In this document: positions 32,171 to 44,409 of the stretch, in pieces | Layout: each line of letters opens with the position of its first letter | Numbering within the stretch: the first letter of the stretch is position 1 | NCBI RefSeq assembly: GCF_918797505.1 | Contig: NC_092793.1 | Coordinates: forward strand, 62,949,749 to 63,013,748 | DNA from: Bemisia tabaci | Lineage: Eukaryota; Arthropoda; Insecta; Hemiptera; Aleyrodidae | Reading direction: 5' to 3' | Length of the DNA stretch: 64,000 nt | Made by a program: the position numbers and the translations under genes | Notes under the pieces: generated by a model | Database searches by the model: none | Told to the model about the DNA's origin: nothing | Seen by the model: the letters and a program-made list of their open reading frames with translations, nothing else

Positions 32171-32974
32171 TACGATGCACCTATGATGTAGACGGAACCG
32201 ATGACTGATGACATAATCAGAGTGTCATGCTGAGAGAAAAACCACCGTTGGGAACGAAACAGAAATGCGCAGCGATGAAAAGTGCGCTCGGTCCACAAAG
32301 CTGATCGTTAATTGAATTGAACTTACAACACTAGTCTTTACAGTTTCGGTTTCTCAATGCCACGTTGAGTCGTCGAGTTACAAAAGATGCGTTTCCCAAG
32401 TCATCGACCGCGCACGTTTCTTAACGTAATCGTTTTACAAGTCCGACGGCCCCTGCCCCTTCTTTGCAGCTTCTTCACAATGAGCTTGTTCAGTAAGTAA
32501 CGTATAACTCCTGTAGTTTGGAAATGGAGGGAATCCACACAATTTACAGGATTTTCCACCGATGTTAACAATTGTAACTGCGAAAAACAAGTCTGAAGTT
32601 CCGAATGAGCCCCCATCAAAACGCGCATCGTCGAAATTTTGAAAAAATTCGACTCGGCTCGTAAGCTGTGGTATGAGTGTGTATGCTTTGGGCAGTTGAG
32701 AATTGATAACGGGTACATAGGTGGATGATAGATCGTGGCGTAGAGGCCGCGTGGTTGAGAGTGCGTAGGTACCTATCCGTGGTGGGACGGGTAAAATTGA
32801 ATGCCGCATTTACTAGGTTAAGTATGGAGCCGGCATGGCAAGACTGTCGCCCAGCCGCCTGGGGTTGTCGGGCAAGGCAACCACATTATACTTCCTGTCA
32901 TGGCATCCACCTAAATAGTGTCTCTTCCTTCTCATCGTCCTTGGAGAGAACGAATTCCCCGGTCATATGAAGGT
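32171..32974. other. Unassigned sequence
   Basis: Overlapping minus-strand open frames of 105 and 124 codons (32401-32809) have no recognised motif or splice context, and I do not call them. Confidence 0.3.
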
Positions 32975-32978
32975 TTAA

Positions 32979-33481
32979 GGTGAATCCAGGCTTGGTGCTT
33001 CGCGATTTGGCCACCGCACATCGCGCTGCTCAAATTAGCCATATATATTTGCCAAAATAATAGAAACCATAATATTTATATCCAATATTGGGGATCCGGG
33101 GATATAGTAACATACTTCAGGAACACTCAGGAAATAAATCTTCTCAAAATACCCCAAAAGAAAGTCGTAACTACAGCGGAAAGTAACTCCCATTGCAGCA
33201 ATGGGAGAGAGAGAGATAGAATATGAGGGATCCGGTTGCGCGCTCGGCCGCCGCCGCTGAGCTGAAAGTTTCAGCCGTACTTGCTCTGCGCTTGTAATTC
33301 TAATCGCCAATATTTTTGGCTCAAAAAATCAAGCTAAAATTAATCTATATCTTGTGAATCTGCTTTTTATAATTTGAGGAATATTATTTCAGTAATCGTC
33401 AAAGGAAAGTGAAATTCTCAGTGGTGACTGGTGGCGCTATCTCTAGTCTTGAATTATCCCTAATCGAACCCTGGATTCACC
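32979..33481 (-). mobile_element. GGTGAATCCAGG-ended element, copy A (503 bp)
   Basis: Starts GGTGAATCCAGGCTTGG (32979) and ends CCCTGGATTCACC (33481). The copy at 59209-59712 is its reverse complement at about the same length. TTAA precedes the left end, but the right flank is ATGA. It contains a 91-codon frame (33035-33310, minus) that is also open for 78 codons in copy B. Strand is given relative to copy B. Confidence 0.85.
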
Positions 33482-33648
33482 ATGAGAAATGGGTACCTGG
33501 GTGAGTTCAAATAAGCGTCTAATTTGGTGTCCCGAGCTGTTTTAATCGTCATAATCTGAGAAATATGGGCAGATCAAATTTTTTTCTCATTTTCCACACT
33601 ATTGTTGACTATTACATGCTATTTTCCACTTTATTTGGACTGAAATAA

Positions 33649-34980
33649 AAAGAGCTTGATGCAAAAACGGCTTTTTTCGCCCCCCCTCTGGAAGTTCTTC
33701 AGACTTTGTCTATTGATTACTCATACTTGAGCGCTTCTTTTCCCAAATTTTCAGACCCCCAAAAAATTTTGGGGGGGAGCTAGGGGGGGTGGAAGTCAAA
33801 ACCTGTGAACCTCGATATCTCGTGAACAAAGATAGATATCGAGGTCCGGTTTGGACGAAAAATCGTCTAAAATTGCATACTTTAAGATTCTAAAGGTCGA
33901 AATCCCGATATCACATTTTTAAGTCAACATATGTGCTTTTTTCCAGTTTTTAGGTCTAGAAAATTTCTTTTAAACGAAAAATTTACAAAGATCTCAATTT
34001 TTTATTTGAACCAAAACCAGTTTTTTAAATTGTTCGTCTTTTTCCGCATCCAACGAGTGGTCCATTAAGCTGGGGAACCAAACGGTTCCGGAGTTATGAT
34101 AGATTGAAGTTTTCGCTCAACGCGCGCCGACCGATTTTCGCGTGCAAAAAAGTCGGATTTGACTGTTATTAGATCAGATTGAATGTTCAAACTGAGCAAA
34201 ATGCTTTATTAGGGACTCTTGAGGGTCGCTGAGTTCAGAAATTACAGATACTTCCAAATAATTTACGTTTTTAAAATTACAGCTCCGCAGCGCTATTTTA
34301 GAGGCCCACTGAGCGCCGACCGGCCGCTCAGTGGTCCTGTCCGAAGCTGCAATTTAAAAAACGTGAATTTTTTGGAAGTATCGGTAATTTCTGAACTCAG
34401 CGACCCTCAAGAGTCCCTAATAAAGCATTTTGCTCAGTTTGAACATTCAATCTGATCTAATAACAGTCAAATCCGACTTTTTTGCACGCGAAAATCGGTC
34501 GGCGCGCGTTGAGCGAAAACTTCAATCTATCATAACTCCGGAACCGTTTGGTTCCCCAGCTTAATGGACCACTCGTTGGATGCGGAAAAAGACGAACAAT
34601 TTAAAAAACTGGTTTTGGTTCAAATAAAAAATTGAGATCTTTGTAAATTTTTCGTTTAAAAGAAATTTTCTAGACCTAAAAACTGGAAAAAAGCACATAT
34701 GTTGACTTAAAAATGTGATATCGGGATTTCGACCTTTAGAATCTTAAAGTATGCAATTTTAGACGATTTTTCGTCCAAACCGGACCTCGATATCTATCTT
34801 TGTTCACGAGATATCGAGGTTCACAGGTTTTGACTTCCACCCCCCCTAGCTCCCCCCCAAAATTTTTTGGGGGTCTGAAAATTTGGGAAAAGAAGCGCTC
34901 AAGTATGAGTAATCAATAGACAAAGTCTGAAGAACTTCCAGAGGGGGGGCGAAAAAAGCCGTTTTTGCATCAAGCTCTTT
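33649..34980. mobile_element. Near-perfect 1.33-kb foldback
   Basis: The whole segment is a palindrome. AAAGAGCTTGATGCAAAAAC (33649) matches the complement ending at 34980, and the arms of about 660 bases differ at few places around a centre near 34315 (ACTGAGCGCCGACCGGCCGC). It contains the block CCCCAAAAAATTTTGGGG in each arm. No coding capacity. A diverged single arm lies at 28918-30870. Confidence 0.9.
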
Positions 34981-35579
34981 AGGAGAACTTTGAATGTGCA
35001 AATTGCCTACATTTGTCCCAAATTTGCGTGTCCCCCGTGCCTGGTTCTTGACTTTAAATCGATGTTGCAGCATAACTAGAGTGATTATTTAAGAAAACTT
35101 TATCGGAGATGATAGGTAATGCTTTTGAATTTGAGAAAAAAAATATGTCAATTTATTTTTTGCTCCATCAATAACTTTTTCACGCGCTAGAATCATTGTC
35201 CCGAGCAACAGTCAGCAACAGTCAGGAGAGACATGGCAACGATGTAATAAGCTCTAAATGATTGCCGTAACGTTGAGGTTTTTCCAAAAACGACTTTTTT
35301 TGTTTTGATTGAATAGTTCACACGTCGTAGATGGCAAAAATTCTGAAATTCGCAAAATTTTGTGCAAGATTAACGCCATCAATGATGCCAAACAGAATGC
35401 TATGCACGATAACTAACAGGGCGTCAAGCATACACACACACACTAATATCAGCTCGTAAAATACTTTCGAAGTGTGTGTTAAGGAAAATTTTCTCTTATT
35501 CCGATCCTCTAGGACGTGCTACTAAATATTCCGTGAAAAAAAACACCAAAATTGTCTTTACTGTTAGAGATAAGCTTAA

Positions 35580-35690
35580 AAAACAGCTTATTCCATCCTG
35601 TCCCGTTCCATCCTGTCCCATATGTTTCCATCCTGTCCCAGCGTCCCAGTGTCCCAGTTTAATGGGACAGAGTGGAAAACTGTTACAACT
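35580..35690. repeat. CATCCTGTCCC word cluster
   Basis: TTCCATCCTGTCCC occurs three times in tandem, then CGTCCCAGTGTCCCAG and the inverse GGGACAGAGTGGAA. A small cluster in the same style as the word-filled elements, but no terminal repeats were located. Confidence 0.5.
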
Positions 35691-35699
35691 GAGACTTGC

Positions 35700-36560
35700 T
35701 TGTTTAAGCCCTGTAGGCGCTCTTTTCTACCGATTTAAGTGAAACTTGGTACCCGGGGGTATTTTTCAATGGAGAACTCGAATTTTTAGTCGAATTTTGA
35801 AAATTCGAAAATCCAAGATGGCGGACAAGACCTAAAATGCTATCGCAGCGCCTAATCAACTGAGACTTGTTTGTTTATGCCCTGTAGGCGCTCTTTTCGA
35901 CCGATTTAAGTGAAACTGGGTACACGGAGGTATTTTTCAATGGGGAACTCGAATTTTTAGTCGAATTTTCAAAATTCGAAAATCCAAGATGGCGGACAAG
36001 ACCTAAAATGCTATCTCAGCGCCTAATCAATCGATTTACGCAAAACTTGGTACCCAGGGGTATTTTTGAATGGGAAACTCGAATTTTTAGTCGAATTTTC
36101 AAAATTCGAAAATCCAAGATGGCGGACATGGCCTAAAATGCTATCTCAGCGCCTAATCAATCGATTTACGCAAAACTTGGTACCCAGGGGTATTTTTGAA
36201 TGGGAAACTCGAATTTTTAATCGAATTTTCAAAATTCGAAAATCCAAGATGGCGGACAAGACCTAAAATGCTATCTCAGCACCTAATCAGTCGATTAAAG
36301 AGAAACTTGGTACCCGGGGGTACTTTTCAATGGGGAACTTAAATTTTTAGTCAAATTTTTAAAATTCGAAAATCCAAGATGGCGGACATGGCCTAAAATG
36401 CTATCTCAGAGCCTAATCAATCGATTTACGCGAAACTTGGTACCCATGCGCCGCGGGTATTTTTGAGTGGGGAACTTGAATTTTAGTCAAATTTCTGAGA
36501 TTCGAAAATCTAAGATGGTGGCCGTGGCTTAAAACACTATCTCGGTGACTAATTAATTGA
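35700..36560. repeat. 130-bp satellite array, inverted relative to 21760-22930
   Basis: Six units marked by AATCCAAGATGGCGGAC near 35813, 35984, 36114, 36244, 36374 and 36509. The period is about 130 except the first interval of about 171. The unit is the reverse complement of the array at 21760-22930 with substitutions. A 171-base first step suggests a small duplication within a unit. Confidence 0.9.
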
Positions 36561-36877
36561 TTTTAATGAAACTGGACCGGAAAACCATGGTATAAGGAAA
36601 AGAAAGGAAATTTTAATAGGGGTGCAATAGGGTTTCTTATGTATCTTAGGCTACGAAATCGAAAAATTCCTGTGTTTTTTCCATCGTGCACAGATTCTCC
36701 CGGAAATTTGACTCTTCTGGAAAAGCTAGATTTTTAAGGAATATTCCGATTTCTCCGGAAAAATTCCGAACTTTCCCAGGATAAATCGCATCGATACAGG
36801 TAAATGGAAGTGTTCTTCAGAGTCAGCGCCAAAAATCTACTCTGAAACCATTGGCAAATCTTCGGAAAATCAAAAAT

Positions 36878-36878
<1 letters not shown>

Positions 36879-36912
<34 letters not shown>
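36879..36912. repeat. Poly(A) run
   Basis: 34 A residues after TCAAAAATC. It may mark a retroposed tail, but no body is recognised on its left. Confidence 0.8.
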
Positions 36913-36915
<3 letters not shown>

Positions 36916-37750
36916 GACCGGTGTAATTGTTATATTAATGTAAGTCCTCAAACTTTTCCTGGCTTTATCACCACTTCAGCGGGTACACGCCCACTCGAAG
37001 TTTTAAAATTCGGTGTTTTTGATCCATTTTGTATTGCAATATTCCAAGAAATAAAAGCTTCTTCTCGTGTGAAACGAAAACAGTGCGCATTTTGATAAAC
37101 AGACGGAACTGTCTAAAAGACAAGCAGAATAAGCTCCAGATATCTTTCATGACGGATGAATTTTTTCTTTATTTTTTTGGTTCTGCAGGATATGAAAGGG
37201 TTACATGTTTTCAATTATGCTTTAATTTGGTGCTCGATGATGCTTTTATGAAAATTGTGTTCAATTTTTAATTAAAAGTATTTTATGTCACCTCTGAGAT
37301 GAAAATTTAGGAAATCAGGCAAAATTACGGCAAATTTTGGGAAGTGATACACTTGACGGTGGAAATTCGGGTTTAAGCCCAACTATTAAGCTCGACGAGC
37401 TACATTTCCTAAGTCTACACCTAATGATAGTCAAAATAAAGTTTGGTTTGCCCAAAAATTCAGAAAAAAATTTTGGGAGGAAATAGAACCTGGAACTTGA
37501 CCCTTATTTGAATTCACCCACCTAATCGATGCCTTTCGTTGCTTTTTCATTCGTTAGTGATGCAACCTCGCGACATTAATGATTCACTCTGAAGGCATAA
37601 AGACTTTACCTACATTAATACTCAGGATTGGCTTTTTCAATGTACCTTTTGCTCAACGTGACATATAGGTACCTATATTAGTCAAGCATAGATGAGTGTT
37701 GCAACCTACAAGAAATTGTAATTGCGGGCCAGGTCAGTCTTTTGGTTAGC
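36913..37750. other. Unassigned sequence
   Basis: Open frames of 60-80 codons only, without motifs. No repeat copy noticed. Confidence 0.3.
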
Positions 37751-37754
37751 TCGA

Positions 37755-37930
37755 TCCACGAGAGGTGGCCAAACGGAACGTATAGCCAACTGCATGACTG
37801 GAGAAAAAAGCCCCCAGTTCGAATCCTGACGGTGGCGACAAAGGACCCCACACACTCTCATGGGGATGTGTCCCACAATGGAATTCCCATTGTTTTATTG
37901 CATTAGACTCGCGTCCACGGATGCTGATAA
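37755..37930 (+). repeat. tRNA-derived SINE (plus strand)
   Basis: TGGCCAAACGG (37766-37776) fits a Pol III A box and AGTTCGAATCC (37816-37826) a B box, 50 bases apart. The unit continues past the B box with CACACACTCTCATGGGGATG and similar unrelated tail sequence, as in a SINE. Limits are approximate. Confidence 0.6.
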
Positions 37931-38513
37931 AAAGCTATCAATGCGCCAACTTTCTACGAGCTACCGTTTTTGCACAATCCACTGTTGAAGTTTCGATACT
38001 TCCGTGAATGAAAGGAGGCGATGAAGAGTCAAAGAGATCCCTCATTTCAGCACTGGGGTGCGGTCATTTGTGTGTCCACGAGGAATTCAGGAAAACGCCA
38101 GGAAGGCTTATATTTCGGATTCCGCACACCTTTTCGCTAGATCATCCAAATCCGGTTTCCTCTTCTCTCCCTCGCTCCGCACACCACTATCACCGGCTGA
38201 GGTTTTCCTTGCTTTCATCCAGAACGTTCTCGAGTTTTGAAAGAGAGAGGGGCCTTTGCTAACTTTGCAACTGCACTGCGTACTTTGGTGGCGTCCCAGC
38301 TAGCAGTAGAAATCCTATGAATACAAGTACCTATCCTACCAATACCCTGCGACTTCGATTATCCTCCGAATATCCTATGAATATTCGAAAAAACGGCACT
38401 TTAAGATTAGGTACTTCGAGAACAACCATAGGATAATCTCCTCTCATGTGCAGAGGATCGCTCTTTTAAACATATACGTACCTAATATGTTGTGAATTGT
38501 TACATCGTTGTAT

Positions 38514-39985
38514 CCCAAGTAGCAGTGGTTGCAACAACTTGCAACAAAATCGTTTATTTCTTGCAACTAATTGATTGACGTGTAGATTGTCTACTCTCTC
38601 CTCCGAGGGAATTATCATTCTTGAAACTATAGTTGCAATTAAGTTGAAACATGTTTCAACTTCAAAGTGTTGCTGGTTGCTCCTCTTTCAATTTTATATA
38701 GTGCAAGAATATTGCAATTTGTCGAATTGTGCAAGAGTCGAAAGAAGATCCAACTGCTTGCCAGTGTTGCTAAGATTTATAGTAAAACAAGAACTTTCAA
38801 GAATTTTATTAACGCTGAAAAATTTCAAAAAACTTGGCACGCTGTTAAAAATTCACATTTCAGCATTTTGGCAACGTTGGTAAAATCAAGAATGGACCAC
38901 TAGACAAGGTACGAATTTCAGCATTCTGATACACGTATTCCTTAACCAAAATTTCACGTAGAACACGATACGCACAACGAAAATTGTCGAAATCAACTCC
39001 TTACGAAGATATTTACTGATTCTTGATGCGTGAATTCAAACCACCCGCTCATGAAAACTCAATATTCTAAGTGATTCACATCAAGCGCTAAACGTTTATC
39101 ATGACAGTCTCTGCGATATAAAAATCTGGCAACCTCAATCTTAACGCTTTGGCTCAGGTATAGCAAATTGCTTATAGTTTGAACAACACATGGTGGGAAA
39201 TGAACATTGCTCGATAGAGAAGATTGCCGAAACCGTTGTAGTGCGCGATTTGACTCACGTAGAGCTTTGAGTTTCTTGTGAGCGGGCAGTTCAAATTTCT
39301 CGTAACCAATGTGAAATAAAAACGTTAATATCTTCGTTAGGAGTTGGTTTCAGTAAATTTCGTTGCGCGAGTCGTGTTCTACGTGAAATTCTGGTTAAGA
39401 AACATGTATCAGAATCCTTTAACTCGTACCCTGTTTAGTGGTCCATTTCCGAGATTTGCTGCAATGATTTACTTATCCAGACTTTTCGAGAATCTGGTAA
39501 CATTGGTAAAAATGCACTCTTTTCGATAATTTTGGTACCATTGGTAAAATTTTTAATTTCCGTGTTTGACAACGTTAAATAAAATTCATTATTTCCGAGA
39601 ATTCTGCCGAGAAGTTGCATATTTCAACTTTTTGAGAATTTTAGCGACGACGTACTTACGTACAATTCGAAACTTTCACGTTTGAAAATCAACCCTTTCC
39701 GAGAATTTTGGCAAAGCAGTTGCGGTAAAATTCGCGAAATTTGACCACGTTGACGAAATTTTTTAACATTTCTAAACATCATGGCAACGTCGAAAAGTTG
39801 CAAGATTCGTACAATAGGATTGCTGTACCTAAGTTTCAACTTATCTTCCGATCAGATTGCTGAAAATCGGCACTTATCGACCAAAAGTTTACTAAGAGAT
39901 GCAACTTGGTTGCAACTTAGTTTCAACTTTTAACCAATATTGTTTCAACTTCTTGCAACTTTTACATTGAAAAATACTACTTGAG
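38514..39985. mobile_element. CCCAAGTAGC-family element with TTGCAAC words (1.47 kb)
   Basis: Begins CCCAAGTAGCAGTGGTTGCA (38514) and ends GCAACTTTT...ACTACTTGAG (39985), flanked by AT on both sides. Its ends are filled with TTGCAAC and GTTTCAACTT words. A shorter, internally deleted relative lies at 46520-46995 with the same first 70 bases. The middle holds AATTTTGGCAA-like words and a block shared with 44410-44600. No transposase is recognised. Confidence 0.75.
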
Positions 39986-40261
39986 ATGTATGTAATTCCG
40001 CCCCGACCCCAAAAACCTTTCTACGGGACTCCCTGCCCCCTTCCCCCTCTTCGCTGTCAATCAAGCCCTCTTTGTTTACATTACGTTATCAGTTAATCAC
40101 TTGTTCAGGTTGACTTTGTCGCGAGTACCAATCATGCGAAAAATCTGCGTATTTGATCGGTTGAATGTTGATAATTTAGCGAGTTTTGTGATTTTTATGT
40201 TGCTCGAATCCAGTGTTAACGTCCAAGCAAACGAGCTGACGTATTAAGTACGTAGCCAAAT

Positions 40262-40282
40262 GGGGGGGGGGGGGGGGGGGGG
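40262..40282. repeat. Poly(G) run
   Basis: 21 G residues followed by GTTAGGGGG-type sequence, an assembly- and replication-difficult tract. Confidence 0.9.
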
Positions 40283-40402
40283 TTAGGGGGCTCGGGGATT
40301 CCTAGGCCCCCCCTCTCCCCCATAACAAGAAAAGAAGGAAAAAATGAAGAAAAACAGAGGCAGAAAACAAGGAAGGGCGAGAAAAGAGGAAGTTTGAGCT
40401 TT

Positions 40403-40869
40403 CCCTAGTAGCAGAACAAATTTTTGTTTTTCTAAAAAAAGTATAAAAAAAACATATGTGTTATCTAAATGATCGTTTTATATAAAAAACGTATAACGCT
40501 TACATAAAAAAAAATCAAAGTTCAGACCTGACCGTAATATATGAAAAATGATAAAAGCTAGATAAGGTAATTTTTTTTATACACACATTTTTTATTTTTT
40601 AATATAACGCATGCATACGAAAGTGATAAAAGTGAACATTTTTATGTAACGATTATATAAAAAAATAGGTCATCATTTTCGTTAGCTTTCCAAGAATTAA
40701 AAGAATTTTTAGTATGTTCGCGAAAAGCCCACGAAAAGTATAACATTTTTTTATATAATGGTTACATAAAAAGGTTCATTTTCAACACTTTTGTATGCAT
40801 GCATTATATAAAAAAATTAACTTTCGTACATAATATTTATCTTTTCCTTCTGTGATTCTGCTACTAGGG
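40403..40869. mobile_element. CCCTAGTAGCAGAA-ended element inside a hAT remnant (467 bp)
   Basis: CCCTAGTAGCAGAA (40403) and TTCTGCTACTAGGG (to 40869) are inverted, flanked by TT on both sides. The interior is AT-rich with ATAAAAAAAGTATA and TTATATAAAAAA words. It abuts the open hAT reading at 40871 and so probably interrupted it. Confidence 0.85.
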
Positions 40870-40870
40870 T

Positions 40871-41173
40871 TGGTGCGCCGCTCTTGCTAACCCAAAGTTA
40901 AGTTCCAAATATGAAATCCTAGATTTTATAGAACATTGTGATGCGACTTTACACTCTATTAGGTATCTCCTTGAGATCCTTGCCACTATGCCTGTTACAA
41001 CGTGTAGTGTAGAGCGATCCTTCCTGACGATGGAAAAAGTAAAAACTCTACCTCAGAGCTTAATGGTTGACAATCGATTAAGCTTCCTCTGTGTGCTGTC
41101 AAGCCATTGGGAATGTACGATACATATATCGAAAGTACTTGACAAAATGTCAAAAAATAGAACCGAAAACTAA
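40871..41173 (+). pseudogene. hAT transposase, C-terminal dimerisation fragment
   Basis: The reading is open from the edge of the element at 40403-40869. It gives KYEILDFIEHCDATLHSIRY and then MPVTTCSVERSFLTMEKVKT, the hallmark of the hAT C-terminal dimerisation domain, ending at a stop at 41173. The DDE core and zinc-finger parts are not found upstream. This is a fragment of a hAT or hAT-derived host gene (such as the ZMYM/THAP9-like families); I favour a transposon remnant. Confidence 0.8.
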
Positions 41174-41895
41174 TATTGTGAAAGAAAGAAATAAAATTTT
41201 GGTCTATGTTTCAAATACCTAAAAAAGTTAAAGTAGTAAAATATTAAGAAAAATACAGAAATAAATAAATTCCTCTTCGTAGTAACTTGTTTCAATTAAT
41301 TTTCATGTTTATTTTATTTTATTTTATTTTAATTCAACTAATGTATCGCCTGTCTCTTAATTTTAGGGTGATTGATTATGCTCGTGAATGTCTAAAATCA
41401 TCATAACCTAGACTATCTTCATTTTCACTGAAAAGTCGGCGTAATATAGGGACAAACAACAGCTTCCAAGAGGTATTTTTCATCGGCATACGAAAGGGGC
41501 GCCTGCCCCCTTTAAAATTGAAAATATTACCATCTGCCCCCTCCCCCAGAAATCCTAGATGATGGGAGAAAACCATCGTAAGATATTTATCGCTTCTAAT
41601 TTAGAGTCTTAAAAGAAAACACGTTGTTCATTCAGCTGGTATTTTCTAATATTTTCGAAACGGAAGCCTCAAAATGCGTCTAAATAGATTTTAAATTTCA
41701 AAAAAGTTCTGCATTGAAACCGCATAGAAAATTTCTGTATTGAATGCAACACGTCTAAAGTATTCTGTGCTGAAAGTAAAAAAAAACTGTAATTTTTTCG
41801 CACAAATTGATAGCGTTGCATCACAGGAGCATCAAAATACGTTCAGATAAATTTAAAATTTCATTTTTGGGGTATTCCATACCTCCTAGACCCCC
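41174..41895. other. Unassigned AT-rich sequence
   Basis: Follows the hAT remnant. No gene is recognised. A short direct repeat (TTTTATTTTATTTTATTTTA) lies near 41310-41332. Confidence 0.3.
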
Positions 41896-43762
41896 TTTGT
41901 TTAAAGCTCGCTTAATTGCAAAAAGGTATCAACAAAAAGAATTCTCCGTTGAAAATATGTAGGTATTCACCTGTGGCGAGAGCCGAAACGTTAAAAAATT
42001 TGCTTGTTTATTGTCATTATGATAATTTGTGTATTCATCAAATAAATGTTGAGACTGCGTTTCTAAATGGACAAATTAAACCAAAGGACTATGTAAAACA
42101 GCCAAATGGTTTTGAAGATGGCACTGACAAAGTATTTGAACTAAAAAAGTCTCTATATGGGTTACATGAAAGTCCTAGATCTTGGTACGATATACCTTTT
42201 TTGACTATATACTTAAATGAGGCTTTGTAAGAAGTAAACATGATAGTTTTTTTTTTTTCAAACTCACTGATGACTCACTGATGACAAGGTTGTGCATATT
42301 TTAATTTTTGTTGATGATCTGTTGATTTTTTCTGACTTAAAAGAGGTAATGAAAACTAAAGGCAAATTAGCAAGCAGGCGGTTCAAAATGAAAGATTTGG
42401 GTCTAGTCAGAAACTATGTTGGCATTACAGATGACTATAATTTTGAAGATAAGAAAGGAAACATGACTTTAAGCCAAGTAGGTAAAATATGTCGAGACTT
42501 TAGCTAAAAAGTATCAAATAGAAAATGCTAAGTTGTACGCAACACCAATGGAAGAGAAACTTCAACTTCAACCTGCTGAGGAGCCAAATTCTGATTTAAG
42601 ATTTCGAAACGTGCTAGGAGCTCTATCGTGCCGAAATACCCCCGGATACCAAGTTTCATGCAAATCCAATGATATGCAGCCTAAATATCCACTTCCCGCT
42701 CTAGGCCGCCATTTTGACCGCCGCCATTTTGCAAAAGACTGACTTTTCTGGAAAACCAATGCCAGAATCGTTTTTCTTATCTCAAAAAACCCCAGAATTC
42801 CGAGTTTCACACCAATCCGTCAATAAACAACGGAGATGCCAAATTTCCGCCATTTTGAACTTTGACCGGCCGCCATTTTGTCAAAAATGAACATTTTGAC
42901 CTGCGGTTTGCGCCAAAAATTTTCTTTTTTTATTATCTTTCGAATGAGGTATCACAAAGGGGGGGTTGCCATTTGAAAAAAAAAAGTTAGCCCCCGCCCC
43001 CCTTAAGGGCGGCCGCCCCCCAAAATTTTGGGGGGACCAAAAAGTTGCTACTTTAGACCGAGGAACATTCCCAAAGTTTCAAACTTCTATCTCAATTTGG
43101 AAAAAAGTTACAGGGGTGGTCAGTGACTTTTGGATAACCCTGTATATTAGCTCAGCAAGTAGACCTGACATAAGTTTTGCGGTAAATTATTTGAGCAGAT
43201 TTAAACACAGTTATGATAATACTCTTCTGAGGGATGCTCTTAGCATTGTGAAGTATTTGTATTTGACAAAGGACTTAAAATTAACATTTAAGAAGAATCC
43301 CAGAGCAGAAATTCTTGATTATAATGTTGATTCTGACTGGGCCGGTGATCAGACGGATAGAAAATCAACTTATCAGGATATGTTATAAGATTATATGGGA
43401 ATGTAGTCCTGTGAAAAACTAGAAAACAAAATACTGTAACTAAATCTAACACTTTAGCTAAATATGTAGCATTATCTGAATTGGTATGTCTGAAATTTTT
43501 CAAATTACCTAAGGAAATTCTCGTAAACTTTAACGCAATTATCAGAAATCATGTTAATATTTATGAAGACAACTCAAGCGTAATAGATGTTGCTATAAAT
43601 AGAAACTTCACCAAAAATTCTGAACAAATTGAAATTCAATATCATTTTGTCAATGAAAATTACGAGAAAGGAGTAATAGCTATTCAAAAAATTGCGTCTG
43701 ATCAGACGCAATTCGTCGAAGAAAATGTAGCTGATTTTCTTACAAAACCGTTCACAGTTTGA
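41896..43762 (+). pseudogene. Copia-type pol (reverse transcriptase and RNase H), broken
   Basis: From about 41896, FKARLIAKRYQQKEF then, in another frame, YSPVARAETLKNLL, HQINVETAFLNGQIK and LKKSLYGLHESPRSW form the Copia reverse-transcriptase start. The catalytic box is ILIFVDDLLIFS near 42294-42330, followed by FKMKDLG. RNase H starts with FRNVLGAL, is split by an insertion (42626-43142), and resumes with YISSASRPDISFAVNYLSRF, then DSDWAGDQTDRKST. The end (YHFVNENYEKGVIAIQKIAS, then VADFLTKPF) is in another frame up to 43762. Several frame changes and stops make it non-functional. No gag, protease or integrase part was recognised upstream. Confidence 0.9.
42626..43142. mobile_element. Truncated CAGGGTTATCC-type element inserted in Copia RNase H
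   Basis: It matches 24780-25299 closely (ACCCCCGGATACCAAGTTTC, GGCCGCCATTTTG, AAAGTTGCTACTTTAGACC, CAGTGACTTTTGGATAACCC) and ends with the same CCCTG and TA. It lacks the left third seen in the complete element. TA flanks both edges of the insertion (42624-42625, 43143-43144). The Copia reading continues on both sides. Confidence 0.85.
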
Positions 43763-44103
43763 AAAACTGCGAAATAAATTAAATTCAATGTACTTAATGT
43801 AAAACCTGTCTCAGATTATAAATTCACTTTCTTGCTCAAGTAAAATGTAAGGAGAGAGGAGAGGTAATGAAACTACATGTACATTTTCCTTGCCCAGAGT
43901 TCTAATTCAGATTCAATATTTTTGTCATTAATACATTTTTTGTAGAGAGCTCAAACTTAAATTGAATATTTTTTTGTCATTACTTAAAAGTAAAATGTCT
44001 TCAATACGTAAAAGGTAAGAGGCTTATTCAAGTTCTGTTCATTGTTAATAACTATTTTTCTCCAATCTTACACGTCTATAATTTTAATAAATTTAAGGAG
44101 GTG

Positions 44104-44293
44104 TGTTGAATAGTAAATTTATCTACCAATAGAGTGCAGCATTGATGCACTCCTTCCGCTCTCCCCTTCTGGTGTAAAGAAGTCATAGGTAGTCTGTTAA
44201 GAATGACGTCCGATGTGATTCTATGAGTCGAGTTCTCGTGTACGTTGATCAATAAAGTTTTGTCAATTAAATGAAACCTTGTGTAGTTAATAC
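44104..44293 (+). repeat. Possible 3' LTR of the Copia element
   Basis: TGTTGAATAG starts after a purine-rich AAGGAGGTG, as expected for a Copia LTR. An AATAAA occurs at about 44251, and the sequence reaches TAATACA near 44293. There is no second copy in the window to verify the ends. Confidence 0.4.
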
Positions 44294-44409
44294 AGCAAAT
44301 TCATCACAAACTTCCCGTTCAAGAGAAAATACGAATCTAGGTAAGTGTTGATAATGTGCTATTAGTGCTGTATAGTGTGTGCTATAAGCTTGAGTTAAAT
44401 TGCACACCG

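Noticed and set aside
33035..33310. Calling the MAIRITS frame a gene
   Set aside because: It lies wholly in a 503-bp element and similarity between copies is expected from shared descent; kept only as a finding.
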